A model generated the notes under the pieces. It was not told where the DNA came from. It saw only the letters and a list, made by a program, of their open reading frames with translations, and ran no database searches. A stretch of DNA of 26,783 nt from the NCBI GenBank assembly GCA_035527515.1, contig DATLAJ010000027.1:1-26783 (forward strand). Direction: 5' to 3'. The translations under genes were made by a program, and so were the position numbers. Positions 9,470 to 16,902 of this stretch are shown piece after piece. The DNA is from a bacterium. Lineage in GTDB: Bacteria; B130-G9. The stretch's first letter is position 1. Each line of letters begins with the position of its first letter.

Positions 9470-9496
9470 CTTAGTGGTTCTTCGTGTCCTTAGTGG
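9470..9496. repeat. Imperfect direct repeat CTTAGTGG
   Basis: CTTAGTGG occurs at 9470-9477 and again at 9489-9496, a 19-base period, within a pyrimidine-rich stretch. On the minus strand it reads as CCACTAAG units separated by GACACGAAGAA. It is non-coding and lies between the heptamer array and the hicB promoter. I see no gene elsewhere in 9228-9611 apart from the R-M duplicate. Confidence 0.4.
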
Positions 9497-9560
9497 ATTC
9501 CCACTTCCGGCGGACGGTCAGACTGCGGATTGTAACTTGGCAGCCGACGGTGGGAGATGC

Positions 9561-9590
9561 TTTACACAAATTGACTATGTCGTGTAGTAT
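9561..9590 (+). promoter_or_regulatory. Candidate sigma70-type promoter for hicBA
   Basis: TTTACA at 9561-9566 and TAGTAT at 9585-9590 are separated by 18 bases. The predicted start would leave a leader of about 15 bases before the hicB ATG, enough to include its GGAGG at about 9599-9603. The call rests on motif similarity and position only. Confidence 0.4.
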
Positions 9591-9611
9591 GACCGGTCTG
9601 GAGGGAATTGG

Positions 9612-9812
9612 ATGATAGTAGAAATCGATAGAGAAGACGACGGCCGGTGGATCGCTGAGATACCTGATCTGCCGGGCGTAATGCAATACGGCCAGACACG
9701 GGACGAGGCGATCGCAAAGGCAAAGGCTCTTGCTCTTCGCGTGTTCGCCGACCGGCTGGAGCATGGAGAACAAGTCCCACAAGTTGGCGAGATGTTTGCG
9801 GTTGTTGCGTGA
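9612..9812 (+). CDS. hicB: HicB-like antitoxin
   Basis: This 66-aa protein has the partial RNase H-like fold of HicB antitoxins: an acidic strand (EIDREDDGRWIAEIPDLPG), the conserved GVMQYGQTRDEA turn, then an amphipathic helix. It should bind and neutralise the HicA toxin encoded next. It is a minimal HicB: no C-terminal ribbon-helix-helix or helix-turn-helix domain follows, so autoregulation by direct DNA binding is doubtful. A strong GGAGG lies about nine bases before the ATG. Its TGA overlaps the GTG start of hicA (GTGA), which implies translational coupling with antitoxin made first. Confidence 0.88.
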   Translation: MIVEIDREDDGRWIAEIPDLPGVMQYGQTRDEAIAKAKALALRVFADRLEHGEQVPQVGEMFAVVA

Positions 9813-10024
9813 GTCAATGGCCGTCAACCAAGGCGCAACAGCTGCTGGCCGCGTTGCTGCGAATAGGCTGGTCGGTTAGGCGTCAGTCAGGCGGTTCGCA
9901 TCTAGTTCTGTGCCGAGCCGGTTTTTCTGACTTCGTATTCGCCTTTCACGACCATGAAGAGATAGGCCCACGGATGCTAGCAAGAATCGCCAGGCGAACC
10001 GGACTTACGCCCCAGGACCTCTAG
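9809..10024 (+). CDS. hicA: HicA-type mRNA interferase toxin
   Basis: This 71-aa protein of the HicA/YcfA family folds as a double-stranded-RNA-binding-like toxin that cleaves mRNA. The family's catalytic His is H31 in the GGSHLVL strand. The remainder fits too: a basic helix 1 region (KAQQLLAALLRIGWSVRRQ), a beta strand with FAFHDHEEIG, and a C-terminal helix ending in ARRTGLTPQDL. The GTG start overlaps the hicB stop by four bases and no other start fits the family length. The toxin looks intact, so the pair is probably functional. It lies in the accessory zone behind the R-M gene, a common setting for toxin-antitoxin modules. Confidence 0.88.
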   Translation: MSQWPSTKAQQLLAALLRIGWSVRRQSGGSHLVLCRAGFSDFVFAFHDHEEIGPRMLARIARRTGLTPQDL

Positions 10025-10057
10025 CGGACCACAGCGGCACAAGAGCCCATTGAAGCG

Positions 10058-10077
10058 ACGGACGGCGAGATCGACCG
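10058..10077 (+). pseudogene. Possible second vestige of an R-M 3' region
   Basis: These 20 bases match 8482-8501 inside the R-M gene at 19 positions and, in the same codon phase, encode TDGEIDR against TDAEIDR. Similarity does not continue convincingly on either side. It may be a remnant of the same insertion history as 9346-9394, or chance in G+C-rich DNA. Confidence 0.3.
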
Positions 10078-10165
10078 GCGATTCCGCGACGTTTACAATA
10101 ATTGGCCTTTCGCCGACGATAGACACTGCAAATCCGACTGCGGCTACTCGCAGAGAAGCGCCCTG

Positions 10166-10194
10166 TTGACAGCGATCACGCCCAACACTACATT
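10166..10194 (+). promoter_or_regulatory. Candidate sigma70-type promoter for the rnfB-dusB-ubiA operon
   Basis: A perfect TTGACA at 10166-10171 is followed after 17 bases by TACATT at 10189-10194. The ATG of rnfB is at 10261, giving a leader of about 60 bases with an AAAGGGA ribosome-binding stretch just before the start. Confidence 0.5.
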
Positions 10195-10260
10195 TGTGTA
10201 ACATCGGTAGTCGGCGATGGCGCCGGAGGCACGAGCGGTTCATACTGAAAGGGACTTGAC

Positions 10261-11064
10261 ATGTTCTATGCGATATTAGTTCTGGCGGCATTGGGGCTTG
10301 GCGCGAGTTTGGGACTTGGGGTTGCGTCCAAAAAACTCGCAATCAACCTCGACCCTAGGATAGAGAAGTTGGCCACCATGCTCCCAGGCGTAAACTGTGG
10401 CGGCTGCGCTTATGCGGGGTGCGGCGCCTTTGCCGAGGCGGTAATAAATGACGGCGTTCCCGTTACCAGATGCTCAGTGTGCGACAGCTCAATGATCGAG
10501 AATATCTGCAAAGAATTCGGCTTTGAGGCTGGCAAGTTCGTGAGAAGGGTCGCTCGGATACTCTGCGCAGGCGGCAACAACAGGGTTGGCAAGAGGTTCG
10601 AGTACAACGGCGTGATGGACTGCAAGGCCGCGGCGCTTTTGGCAGGAGGCGACAAGAACTGTCCCTATGGCTGCCTCTGCTATGGGACGTGCATTGCGGT
10701 CTGTCCTTTCGGGGCGCTCAGCGAGGGCCCCGGTGGGATTCCGGTCGTCAATGACGAAAAATGCACCGGCTGTGGTCAGTGTGTTGCGGCGTGTCCTAGG
10801 GACATAATCAAGCTCGTGCCGTTGGGGCGGACGATTCATATTTTGTGCAGCTCCAAGGCGCCGGGCAAGGAAGTCAGAGAGGTCTGCCCAGTGGGCTGCA
10901 TAGCCTGTAAGCTCTGCGAGCAGGTCTGCCCATTCGAGGCGATATACGTTCAAGACAACCTCGCCGTCCTTGACTATGGCAGATGCGAGCAGTGCGGCCT
11001 GTGTGTAGGCAGATGCCGTCCACGTGCGATCGTGAACGAGCGTTCGCCCGCGGCAGCCGCCTAG
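10261..11064 (+). CDS. rnfB: RnfB-type ferredoxin subunit of an electron transport complex
   Basis: RnfB carries electrons on the cytoplasmic side of the Rnf complex, which couples ferredoxin and NAD to ion transport. This protein has 267 aa. Residues 3-25 form a membrane helix. A 4Fe-4S domain follows with C46, C49, C54 and C71 in the family's NCGGCAYAGC motif. Then come ferredoxin clusters: C134/C138/C144/C148, C168/C171/C174/C178, C213/C216/C219/C223 and C242/C245/C248/C252. It is longer than the proteobacterial form (~190 aa) and nearer the multi-cluster type of anaerobes. No rnfA, C, D, E or G adjoins it; upstream is hicA. Either the other subunits lie elsewhere or this is a stand-alone electron donor. 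dusB follows after three bases. Confidence 0.88.
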   Translation: MFYAILVLAALGLGASLGLGVASKKLAINLDPRIEKLATMLPGVNCGGCAYAGCGAFAEAVINDGVPVTRCSVCDSSMIENICKEFGFEAGKFVRRVARILCAGGNNRVGKRFEYNGVMDCKAAALLAGGDKNCPYGCLCYGTCIAVCPFGALSEGPGGIPVVNDEKCTGCGQCVAACPRDIIKLVPLGRTIHILCSSKAPGKEVREVCPVGCIACKLCEQVCPFEAIYVQDNLAVLDYGRCEQCGLCVGRCRPRAIVNERSPAAAA

Positions 11065-11067
11065 AGC

Positions 11068-12042
11068 ATGTTCTCGATTGGTTCCGTGGAGGTTTCGGGC
11101 CGGCTCGTGGCCGCGCCGATGGCTGGGATATCTGACAATGCCTACAGGCAGGTCTCCAAGCGATTCGGCTGCGACCTTGTCTGCACCGAGATGGTGAGCA
11201 GCGAGGCGCTGGTCAGAAACTCCCGAAAGACTGAGCGGCTGCTGCGATTTGATGACTTTCAGCGACCTATCTCGGCGCAGATTTTCGGGGCAAAGCCCGA
11301 AGTCATGGCTGAGGCTGCGGCGATTGTGGGGTCTTCTGGCGTCGATTTGATAGATATAAACCTCGGCTGCTCGGTGCCCAAGATTCTGAAGAGCGGCTCA
11401 GGTGTCGCACTGATGCGTGCTCCAGACCTGCTCAGCCAGATAATCCGCCGGGTAGTAGAGGCCGTTGAGGTCCCGGTGACGGTCAAAATGCGGGCTGGCT
11501 ATGAAAGGAACTCATCCGACTGCGTTTTTGTGGCCAAACTAGCCGAGGAGTTCGGCGTATCGGCCGTAACAGTTCATCCGCGCTTTGGGGTGGACCGGTT
11601 CAGAGGCAAGTCCGACTGGTCGCTCATCAGGAGGGTGAAGGAGGCTGTGGCTATACCGGTTATAGGCAACGGGGACGTTGACAGCCCGACAGCAGCGCTG
11701 AGAATGCTCGATGAGACGGGCTGCGATGCCGTGATGGTAGGACGGGCTGCGCTGGGCAACCCGTGGCTTTTCAAGGACATCGCGGTGGCCCTTGATGGCG
11801 GGCCGGTCGAGACCACCGAGCCCGGACGTCAGGAGATCGGAAAAGTCCTCTTGTGGCACTACCGCATGACGGTGCACGAGGCGCAGGGCGATCCAGTGCG
11901 CCGGTTCCGGAAGTTTGCGGCCTGGTATAGCCGGAGCCTTCCTGGCAGCATGGGCTTTAGAAATTGGATCAACTCGGTTAGGACTGACGCTGCTTTTCGG
12001 GCGGCGGTTGTGGATTTTTTTAATATCTCGGACGCGGAATGA
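11068..12042 (+). CDS. dusB: tRNA-dihydrouridine synthase, DusB type
   Basis: This flavoenzyme reduces uridine to dihydrouridine in tRNA, in the cytoplasm. The 324-aa length is normal for the family. The N-terminal TIM barrel begins with LVAAPMAGISD, the FMN-site motif. The catalytic cysteine is C101 in DINLGCSVPK, and VTVKMRAGY, VHPRFG, PVIGNGDV and VMVGRAALGNPW follow in the expected order. The C-terminal helical domain contains the VRRFRKFAAWY segment. It starts three bases after the rnfB stop and its stop overlaps the ubiA ATG by four bases, so rnfB-dusB-ubiA is very likely one transcript. Confidence 0.93.
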   Translation: MFSIGSVEVSGRLVAAPMAGISDNAYRQVSKRFGCDLVCTEMVSSEALVRNSRKTERLLRFDDFQRPISAQIFGAKPEVMAEAAAIVGSSGVDLIDINLGCSVPKILKSGSGVALMRAPDLLSQIIRRVVEAVEVPVTVKMRAGYERNSSDCVFVAKLAEEFGVSAVTVHPRFGVDRFRGKSDWSLIRRVKEAVAIPVIGNGDVDSPTAALRMLDETGCDAVMVGRAALGNPWLFKDIAVALDGGPVETTEPGRQEIGKVLLWHYRMTVHEAQGDPVRRFRKFAAWYSRSLPGSMGFRNWINSVRTDAAFRAAVVDFFNISDAE

Positions 12043-12917
12043 GCCAGGTCGCTATTAGGCCGCTGCTTGCGCTCGCAAGGCCGTTTACGTTGCTCGCCCC
12101 ATTCGTGGGGTTTCTCTCCGCCGCTGTGATGGCGAAACACTCCCTGCCTCCCCCTCCCGCGTACATCGGTGCCATAGCTGCCATGCTCCTGAACGCCGCC
12201 TCGAACGGCTTGAACCAGATATTCGACATCGAAATCGACCGCATAAACAAACCAAATCGACCGCTTCCATCCAAGAGAATGACCATTCACCAGGCCAGCA
12301 TCGCGGTCTTGCTCCTTTACGGCGCCTCGATCGCGCTTGCCGCGTTCGTGAACCGGACCTTCCTTATCATCGTGCTCTTCACTGCCTTCGCAACCTACGC
12401 ATACTCCGCGCCGCCGCTGAGAGCCAAACGTATCTGCTGGCTCGCAAACCTGACAATCGCGGTTCCGAGGGGACTACTCCTGATCGTGGCCGGCTGGGCC
12501 TCCGTTGCCGAGGTGAACGCGAAAGAGCCCTGGTTCATCGGCATGGTGTTCGGCTTATTCGTGCTCGGGGCCGCCTCAACAAAGGATTTCGCGGACATGA
12601 ACGGCGACAGGGCGCAAGGCTGCATGACGTTGCCGATCGTCCTCGGCGTCAGAAAGGCGGCCTGGGTCGTTGCCACGTCCCTGGTCGTCCCGTTCTTGCT
12701 GATACCGGTTGGGGTTGCCACGGGGACCCTTTCGGGCAATCACGCAGCCTTGCTCATCGTCTCGGCCTTGCTCGTGGCATGGGGAGCCTACGCCGGACAC
12801 CTCCTCGTGAGGAGACCCGAGGAGCTCGCCACTGAGCGCAACCACCCATCCTGGAAGCACATGTATCTGATCCTCCTATTTGCCCAGGTGGGCATCGGCA
12901 TCTCGTATCTTCTCTGA
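12039..12917 (+). CDS. UbiA-family prenyltransferase
   Basis: This integral membrane enzyme moves a prenyl chain from a prenyl diphosphate to an acceptor. It has 292 aa with about eight or nine hydrophobic helices. The first Asp-rich motif is N59...D63...D67 (NQIFDIEIDRINKPNRPLP) and the second is D183...D186...D190 (KDFADMNGDRAQG); both bind the Mg-diphosphate. The second motif and the general layout recall the digeranylgeranylglyceryl-phosphate synthase-like branch seen in archaea and some bacteria, but menaquinone, heme or other acceptors cannot be excluded. The ATG overlaps the dusB stop (ATGA). A GT2 glycosyltransferase follows after 17 bases, which suggests a lipid or polyprenyl-linked product. 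Confidence 0.85.
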   Translation: MSQVAIRPLLALARPFTLLAPFVGFLSAAVMAKHSLPPPPAYIGAIAAMLLNAASNGLNQIFDIEIDRINKPNRPLPSKRMTIHQASIAVLLLYGASIALAAFVNRTFLIIVLFTAFATYAYSAPPLRAKRICWLANLTIAVPRGLLLIVAGWASVAEVNAKEPWFIGMVFGLFVLGAASTKDFADMNGDRAQGCMTLPIVLGVRKAAWVVATSLVVPFLLIPVGVATGTLSGNHAALLIVSALLVAWGAYAGHLLVRRPEELATERNHPSWKHMYLILLFAQVGIGISYLL

Positions 12918-12934
12918 AACTGGGCAGGACTGGC

Positions 12935-13627
12935 ATGAACATCGAATCGTCCCGCAGATTCGCCGTCCTGGTCGCCGCCTATAACGCCGCCAGCACAATT
13001 AAATCTGTCCTAGAAGGGGCAAGGTCGCACTCACCGGACACAATTGTGGTCGTTGACGATGGCTCGACCGACGGCACCCAGGATATAGCCAACGAGCACG
13101 CCGATCTCGTGCTGCGCCACCAGACCAATCTCGGCAAGGGGGCGGCTCTCATAACCGGACTTGGCTACCTTCAGCGACACGGCTATGACGTGGCCATCAC
13201 GCTTGATGCGGACGGGCAGCACTCGGTCGATTCGATCCCCGACCTCCTCGCTAGGTTCATCGAGACAGATTGCGAGCTCGTGCTTGGCTGCCGGCCGTTC
13301 TCGCTCGGCAAGATGCCATTTCTCAGGTTGCTTGCGAACCGCCTCTCGAGCTTCTGGGTCTCGGCAATATGCAGAACGAAGATTCGTGATAGCCAGTGCG
13401 GTTTTCGGCTCTATAAGCTCTCGGCAATTCGGCTGGACGAACTGACCACGCACGGCTTTGACACGGAGACCGAGATTCTGCTTCAAATCTATCTTCGTGG
13501 CAGCAGAATCGAGCAGGTTCCGACACCGCTCATCTACAAGCCTGACGGTCAGAGCCACTTTCGACAGCTGCGCGATACGCTCGCCATCGTTCGTGTCATC
13601 GTCCGCTACCTGTTCGGCAAGAGATGA
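12935..13627 (+). CDS. Family 2 glycosyltransferase (polyprenyl-phosphate glycosyltransferase-like)
   Basis: This 230-aa protein has a GT-A fold. It has VLVAAYNAAS at the start, VVVDDGSTDGT around residues 38-48 for nucleotide binding, the metal-binding D91-A-D93 in TLDADGQH, and the RDSQCGFRLY acceptor-region motif of dolichol/polyprenyl-phosphate sugar transferases. No membrane helix is apparent, so it should act at the inner face of the membrane. It follows ubiA closely and probably belongs to the same transcript. The sugar and acceptor cannot be read from the sequence. Confidence 0.88.
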   Translation: MNIESSRRFAVLVAAYNAASTIKSVLEGARSHSPDTIVVVDDGSTDGTQDIANEHADLVLRHQTNLGKGAALITGLGYLQRHGYDVAITLDADGQHSVDSIPDLLARFIETDCELVLGCRPFSLGKMPFLRLLANRLSSFWVSAICRTKIRDSQCGFRLYKLSAIRLDELTTHGFDTETEILLQIYLRGSRIEQVPTPLIYKPDGQSHFRQLRDTLAIVRVIVRYLFGKR

Positions 13628-13649
13628 GCCCGCCTGTGGAACGCATACG

Positions 13650-13690
13650 GCGGCCTTGCATATTGACATCGAGGCCGCTCAGCATACTAT
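13650..13690 (+). promoter_or_regulatory. Candidate promoter with overlapping dyad
   Basis: TTGACA at 13663-13668 and TACTAT at 13685-13690 are separated by 16 bases. A perfect inverted repeat, GCGGCCT at 13650-13656 and AGGCCGC at 13672-13678, straddles the -35 box and could be an operator. The predicted leader to the ATG at 13757 contains a further CCCGTC/GACGGG stem (13699-13723). Confidence 0.5.
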
Positions 13691-13756
13691 TTGATTGACC
13701 CGTCCGCCGAGCGATGCGACGGGCATTGAAAACGGAATGCGGCCGAGGAACTCTGA

Positions 13757-15151
13757 ATGCGGATTCTTTTGCTCAACCCGCCTGGCGACAGGCTCTACAT
13801 GCGCGCCAATTACTGCACCGGAACCGCGAAGGCCAACGCATATTGGCAGCCGATCGACCTGGCCGTCCAGAGCGGCATCCTCTCCACGCAGCACGAGGTC
13901 GTCGCGATTGACGCCATCATCGAGAGGCTTTCGCCGGACAGGGCCGCCGCGCGGATCGAGTCCCTTAGACCTGACGTCATACTGTTCGTTACCGCATCGT
14001 GCTCATGGAACAAAGATTTCGCATTTCTCTCGAGAATCAAGAACCTAACCAGCGCAAAACTGATAGCCAGCGGGGGCTTTCTGCTGGAGATGGGCGAGCA
14101 GGTCTTGAGCGAGCACGGCTTTCTCGACGCCATCCTGACGGATTTCACGTCCGACGGCTTGCTGGCGTATCTCGACGGCCGGGCCCACGATGTCGCGGAC
14201 GTTATCTTTCAGGACCCGAACGGCGAGATTGTCTCCACACAGAGCCGCGACTCCAACCAGGAGTTCGCCTACCCCGCGCCTCGGCACGATCTCTTCCCGC
14301 TGAGTCGCTATCGCCTGCCCTGGGCCCAGCAGCGCCCGATGGCGACCGTGATCACGAGCCTCGGTTGCCCGTTCTCGTGCACGTTTTGCAGCAACCAGCT
14401 TCGGACCTACAGGACTCGCGACATCGACAACGTCAAAGAAGAGCTACTGTCTCTCGACAGCATCGGCGTCCACGAGCTTCACCTCGTCGATTACAACATG
14501 ATAGTCGGCAAAGAGCGCGCGATGAATCTCCTCTCGGCGATAATCTCGCTGGGCAAGCGCTTCAGCTTCGACTGCATCAACCGCGTCGATACGCTGGACG
14601 ACGGTCTGTGCAGGCTTCTTCGCGAGGCGGGCTGCCACGCAATCCAGCTGGGCGTCGAGAGCGGCAGCGACGAGATACTGGCCAAATACTCGAAAGGCAT
14701 GACGACCGATGTAATCCGCGAGGGGTTCCGGCTGTGCAAGAAGTACGGCCTAAAAACGATCGGGTTCTTCCTCATCGGGCTGCCCGGCGAGACCGAGGGA
14801 ACCATCCAGAAGACAATCGATTTCGCCAAGGAGCTCGACTGCGATTTCGCATCGTTCGCCACGGTTGACCCATACATCGGCACGAAGCTCCGCCAAGATG
14901 CTGTCGAGGCGGGCTACATCTCTGACGACGACACTCAGTTCGACGGCGGGGCCTACACCGCAATTGCGACAGAGCAGCTCTCAAAGGAGCAGGTCTGGAA
15001 GCTGAGGAACAGGGCTGTCCGCCAGTTCTACTTCCGCCCGTCTTTCGTCCTCAAGAAGCTCCGTATGGCGAGGCGCCCTTCAACTCTGTGGGGCTACTTT
15101 CTTGACGCCTTGACGATCGCGAAGAACATGCTGCCTCGCAAGTCGAGCTGA
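13757..15151 (+). CDS. Radical SAM enzyme with N-terminal B12-binding-like domain
   Basis: This 464-aa protein belongs to the B12-binding-domain radical SAM class. Residues 1-~150 form a Rossmann-like domain that opens with ILLLNPPG; the DxHxxG base-off cobalamin motif is not visible, so B12 may bind base-on or not at all. The 4Fe-4S cluster ligands are C204, C208 and C211 in GCPFSCTFC, followed by a TIM barrel with the LGVESGSDEIL and FFLIGLPGETE segments common in this class. A GAGGAA stretch ten or so bases before the ATG supports the start. It lies 129 bases behind the GT2 gene with its own promoter-like site. A role in lipid, hopanoid or cofactor methylation is only a guess. Confidence 0.85.
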   Translation: MRILLLNPPGDRLYMRANYCTGTAKANAYWQPIDLAVQSGILSTQHEVVAIDAIIERLSPDRAAARIESLRPDVILFVTASCSWNKDFAFLSRIKNLTSAKLIASGGFLLEMGEQVLSEHGFLDAILTDFTSDGLLAYLDGRAHDVADVIFQDPNGEIVSTQSRDSNQEFAYPAPRHDLFPLSRYRLPWAQQRPMATVITSLGCPFSCTFCSNQLRTYRTRDIDNVKEELLSLDSIGVHELHLVDYNMIVGKERAMNLLSAIISLGKRFSFDCINRVDTLDDGLCRLLREAGCHAIQLGVESGSDEILAKYSKGMTTDVIREGFRLCKKYGLKTIGFFLIGLPGETEGTIQKTIDFAKELDCDFASFATVDPYIGTKLRQDAVEAGYISDDDTQFDGGAYTAIATEQLSKEQVWKLRNRAVRQFYFRPSFVLKKLRMARRPSTLWGYFLDALTIAKNMLPRKSS

Positions 15152-15227
15152 ATACGGAACGTCGAAGGTCAAAAAGTGTAGCCGAGCCACGTTGAGCGCG
15201 TAGATGTGCGGCAGGTCGATCTTTCGC

Positions 15228-15257
15228 TTGGAATCTCGCCCCCTCCCGGCATATAAT
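15228..15257 (+). promoter_or_regulatory. Candidate sigma70-type promoter for the SUMF1 gene
   Basis: TTGGAA at 15228-15233 and a perfect TATAAT at 15252-15257 are 18 bases apart. The leader holds a run of eight T near 15272 and a strong AAGGAGG at 15334-15340, five bases before the ATG. Nothing else is seen between 15152 and 15345. Confidence 0.5.
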
Positions 15258-15345
15258 ACTTTTTGCTATGGTTTTTTTTCGTTCTATCCGTTCCGCTTAT
15301 AGGAGCGGGCGCATCTAACATCAACTTCCCTAAAAGGAGGAAAAG

Positions 15346-16557
15346 ATGAGAGCAGCAGTTGTTTGTGTTGTTTTCGCACTGGTCTGGGTTGTCTGGACGA
15401 TGGCTCTGGCTGAGCCAACGGTCACAATCTATACCGACCGGACCAACTATCAGTCTGGCGACACGATTGGGGTCACGTTGAGTGTGGAGAACCCGGGCGC
15501 CTGTGCGACACTTGACCTTTGCGTGGGACTGCTCGCGCCCGGCGGGGGCATATACACCATGGGGCCATCCGGCTGGGTCCATGCAATAGTGCCCTGGAAC
15601 GCAGAGGTAAGGATGCCCGGGCAGTTCGACATGACTGCACACTTCCGCTTCGAGGTTCCTTCAGTGCTGCCTGCGCCGCCGATTAGCCAAGATGGGGAAT
15701 ACCACTTCGCTTCTCTTTGCTTAGAGCCTGGGACCTGGAACTGGGCCAGCAACCTAGGCCTTGCAGCGTTTTCCTACACAGGTTCTGGCCCTTCCCCGGA
15801 CATCACGATGGTCTCTATTCCTGCTGGTTCATTTCTGATGGGCTCCCCGGAGGACGAGGCGGGGCGTTTTTCAGACGAGGGGCCGCAGCGGACGGTTCAC
15901 ATCTCGCCGTTTATGATGTCTGAGACGGAAGTGACGGAGAAGCAGTGGGAAGACGTGATGGGCTGGAACGACTGTTACGACAAGCGTGGGGACAATTATC
16001 CCGTAGAGAGAGTCGCCTGGTACGATTGCGTGTCATTCTGTAATCAGTTGTCCGAAGCAGACGGCTATGTGAAATGCTATGAGATCACGAACACCTTATA
16101 CAGCGGCAATCACATCACCTCAGCTGATGTGGCCTGCAACTTCGATGCAAACGGTTATCGGCTGCCGACAGAGGCCGAATGGGAATATGCTTGCCGAGCC
16201 GGGACCACGAGTCGCTTCTATACAGGCGATTCGGAGTCTGATCTTGATCGCGCCGGCTGGTATGATTGTTCTCAGAAGCACGAGGTTGCTCAGAAACAGG
16301 GAAATGGTCTTGGCCTCTATGACACTCATGGAAACGTATGGGAGTGGTGTTGGGATTGGTATGATGAAGGTTATTATGGGACGCAGCCTGATCCGGATAG
16401 CGATCCTGCCGGCCCTGGCAGTGGCGCCACTCGAGTCCTGCGCGGCGGCGGCTGGGGCAGCAGCGCCCTGTACTGCCGATCGGCTTGCCGAAGCTGGGAT
16501 GAGCCGAGCTACCTGATCACCTACTACGGTTTTCGCCTTTGCAGGTCATCTAATTGA
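15346..16557 (+). CDS. Secreted SUMF1 (FGE-sulfatase fold) protein with N-terminal Ig-like domain
   Basis: This 403-aa exported protein has a signal peptide at 1-22 and an Ig-like sandwich at ~25-145. The SUMF1 domain runs from ~152 to the end, shown by MVSIPAGSFLMGS, TEVTEKQWEDVM, GYRLPTEAEWEYACRAG, the GNVWEWCWDW motif and RVLRGGGW...YGFRLCR. In true formylglycine-generating enzymes two cysteines bind copper in the GGSYMCHRSYC region. Here the second is kept (C377) but the first position is Ser372. It is therefore unlikely to oxidise sulfatases and more likely a binding or uncharacterised SUMF1 relative. No sulfatase gene is nearby. Its N-terminal module resembles those at 23461 and 25803. 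Confidence 0.85.
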   Translation: MRAAVVCVVFALVWVVWTMALAEPTVTIYTDRTNYQSGDTIGVTLSVENPGACATLDLCVGLLAPGGGIYTMGPSGWVHAIVPWNAEVRMPGQFDMTAHFRFEVPSVLPAPPISQDGEYHFASLCLEPGTWNWASNLGLAAFSYTGSGPSPDITMVSIPAGSFLMGSPEDEAGRFSDEGPQRTVHISPFMMSETEVTEKQWEDVMGWNDCYDKRGDNYPVERVAWYDCVSFCNQLSEADGYVKCYEITNTLYSGNHITSADVACNFDANGYRLPTEAEWEYACRAGTTSRFYTGDSESDLDRAGWYDCSQKHEVAQKQGNGLGLYDTHGNVWEWCWDWYDEGYYGTQPDPDSDPAGPGSGATRVLRGGGWGSSALYCRSACRSWDEPSYLITYYGFRLCRSSN

Positions 16558-16589
16558 TTACCTGCTTACCTTGTTACCTAGCTACTTGC
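16558..16589 (+). repeat. Octamer tandem repeat (TTACCTNG)
   Basis: Four consecutive 8-bp units are seen: TTACCTGC, TTACCTTG, TTACCTAG and CTACTTGC. The array begins at the base directly after the TGA of the SUMF1 gene. It is non-coding. Confidence 0.75.
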
Positions 16590-16733
16590 AGGGATTTAGC
16601 GAAGGGTCAAGAAGGGCGGTAGCCTAAGAAGACGCTTCGCTTGACCTTATGAGGATTATGAGGATGGGGGAGTGAGTCAGCCTCCCCCAACCCCCCATCT
16701 GAACGGGGTATAGGGGAGGTGTCGGCCACAATT

Positions 16734-16902
16734 CCCCCGAATGAATTCGGGGGCTAGGATCATGGTAGCCTCTTGCATCGCCACCGCTTTCGCCGGGCAA
16801 TGAGGTGGCACCCGCCTAAGCTCGCTTCCTCCGAATCACCGCGTTTTAACGCGGTGATCTAGACGGTTCTGATTATCCTAACACCCGACTTCAGTCGGGT
16901 GT
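16734..16902. repeat. Array of three hairpins with different stems and similar tetraloops
   Basis: At 16734-16753 CCCCCGAA and TTCGGGGG enclose TGAA. At 16836-16857 TCACCGCGT and ACGCGGTGA enclose TTTA. At 16881-16902 ACACCCGAC and GTCGGGTGT enclose TTCA. All stems are perfect at 8-9 bp. None is followed by a T-run on either strand. A degenerate copy of the second lies at 18790. The 320-base gap 16558-16877 holds these, the octamer array and no gene I can support; GCCACC/GGTGGC near 16783-16806 is a further weak stem. Confidence 0.75.

Noticed and set aside
13999-14868. A 289-codon open frame overlapping the B12-type radical SAM gene
   Set aside because: It is Arg/Pro/Ser-rich in the way of shifted frames in G+C-rich genes, has no family motif, and lies wholly inside a convincing gene.
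16734-16902. The hairpins as intrinsic terminators
   Set aside because: None is followed by a T-run on either strand, and one lies inside a coding frame.
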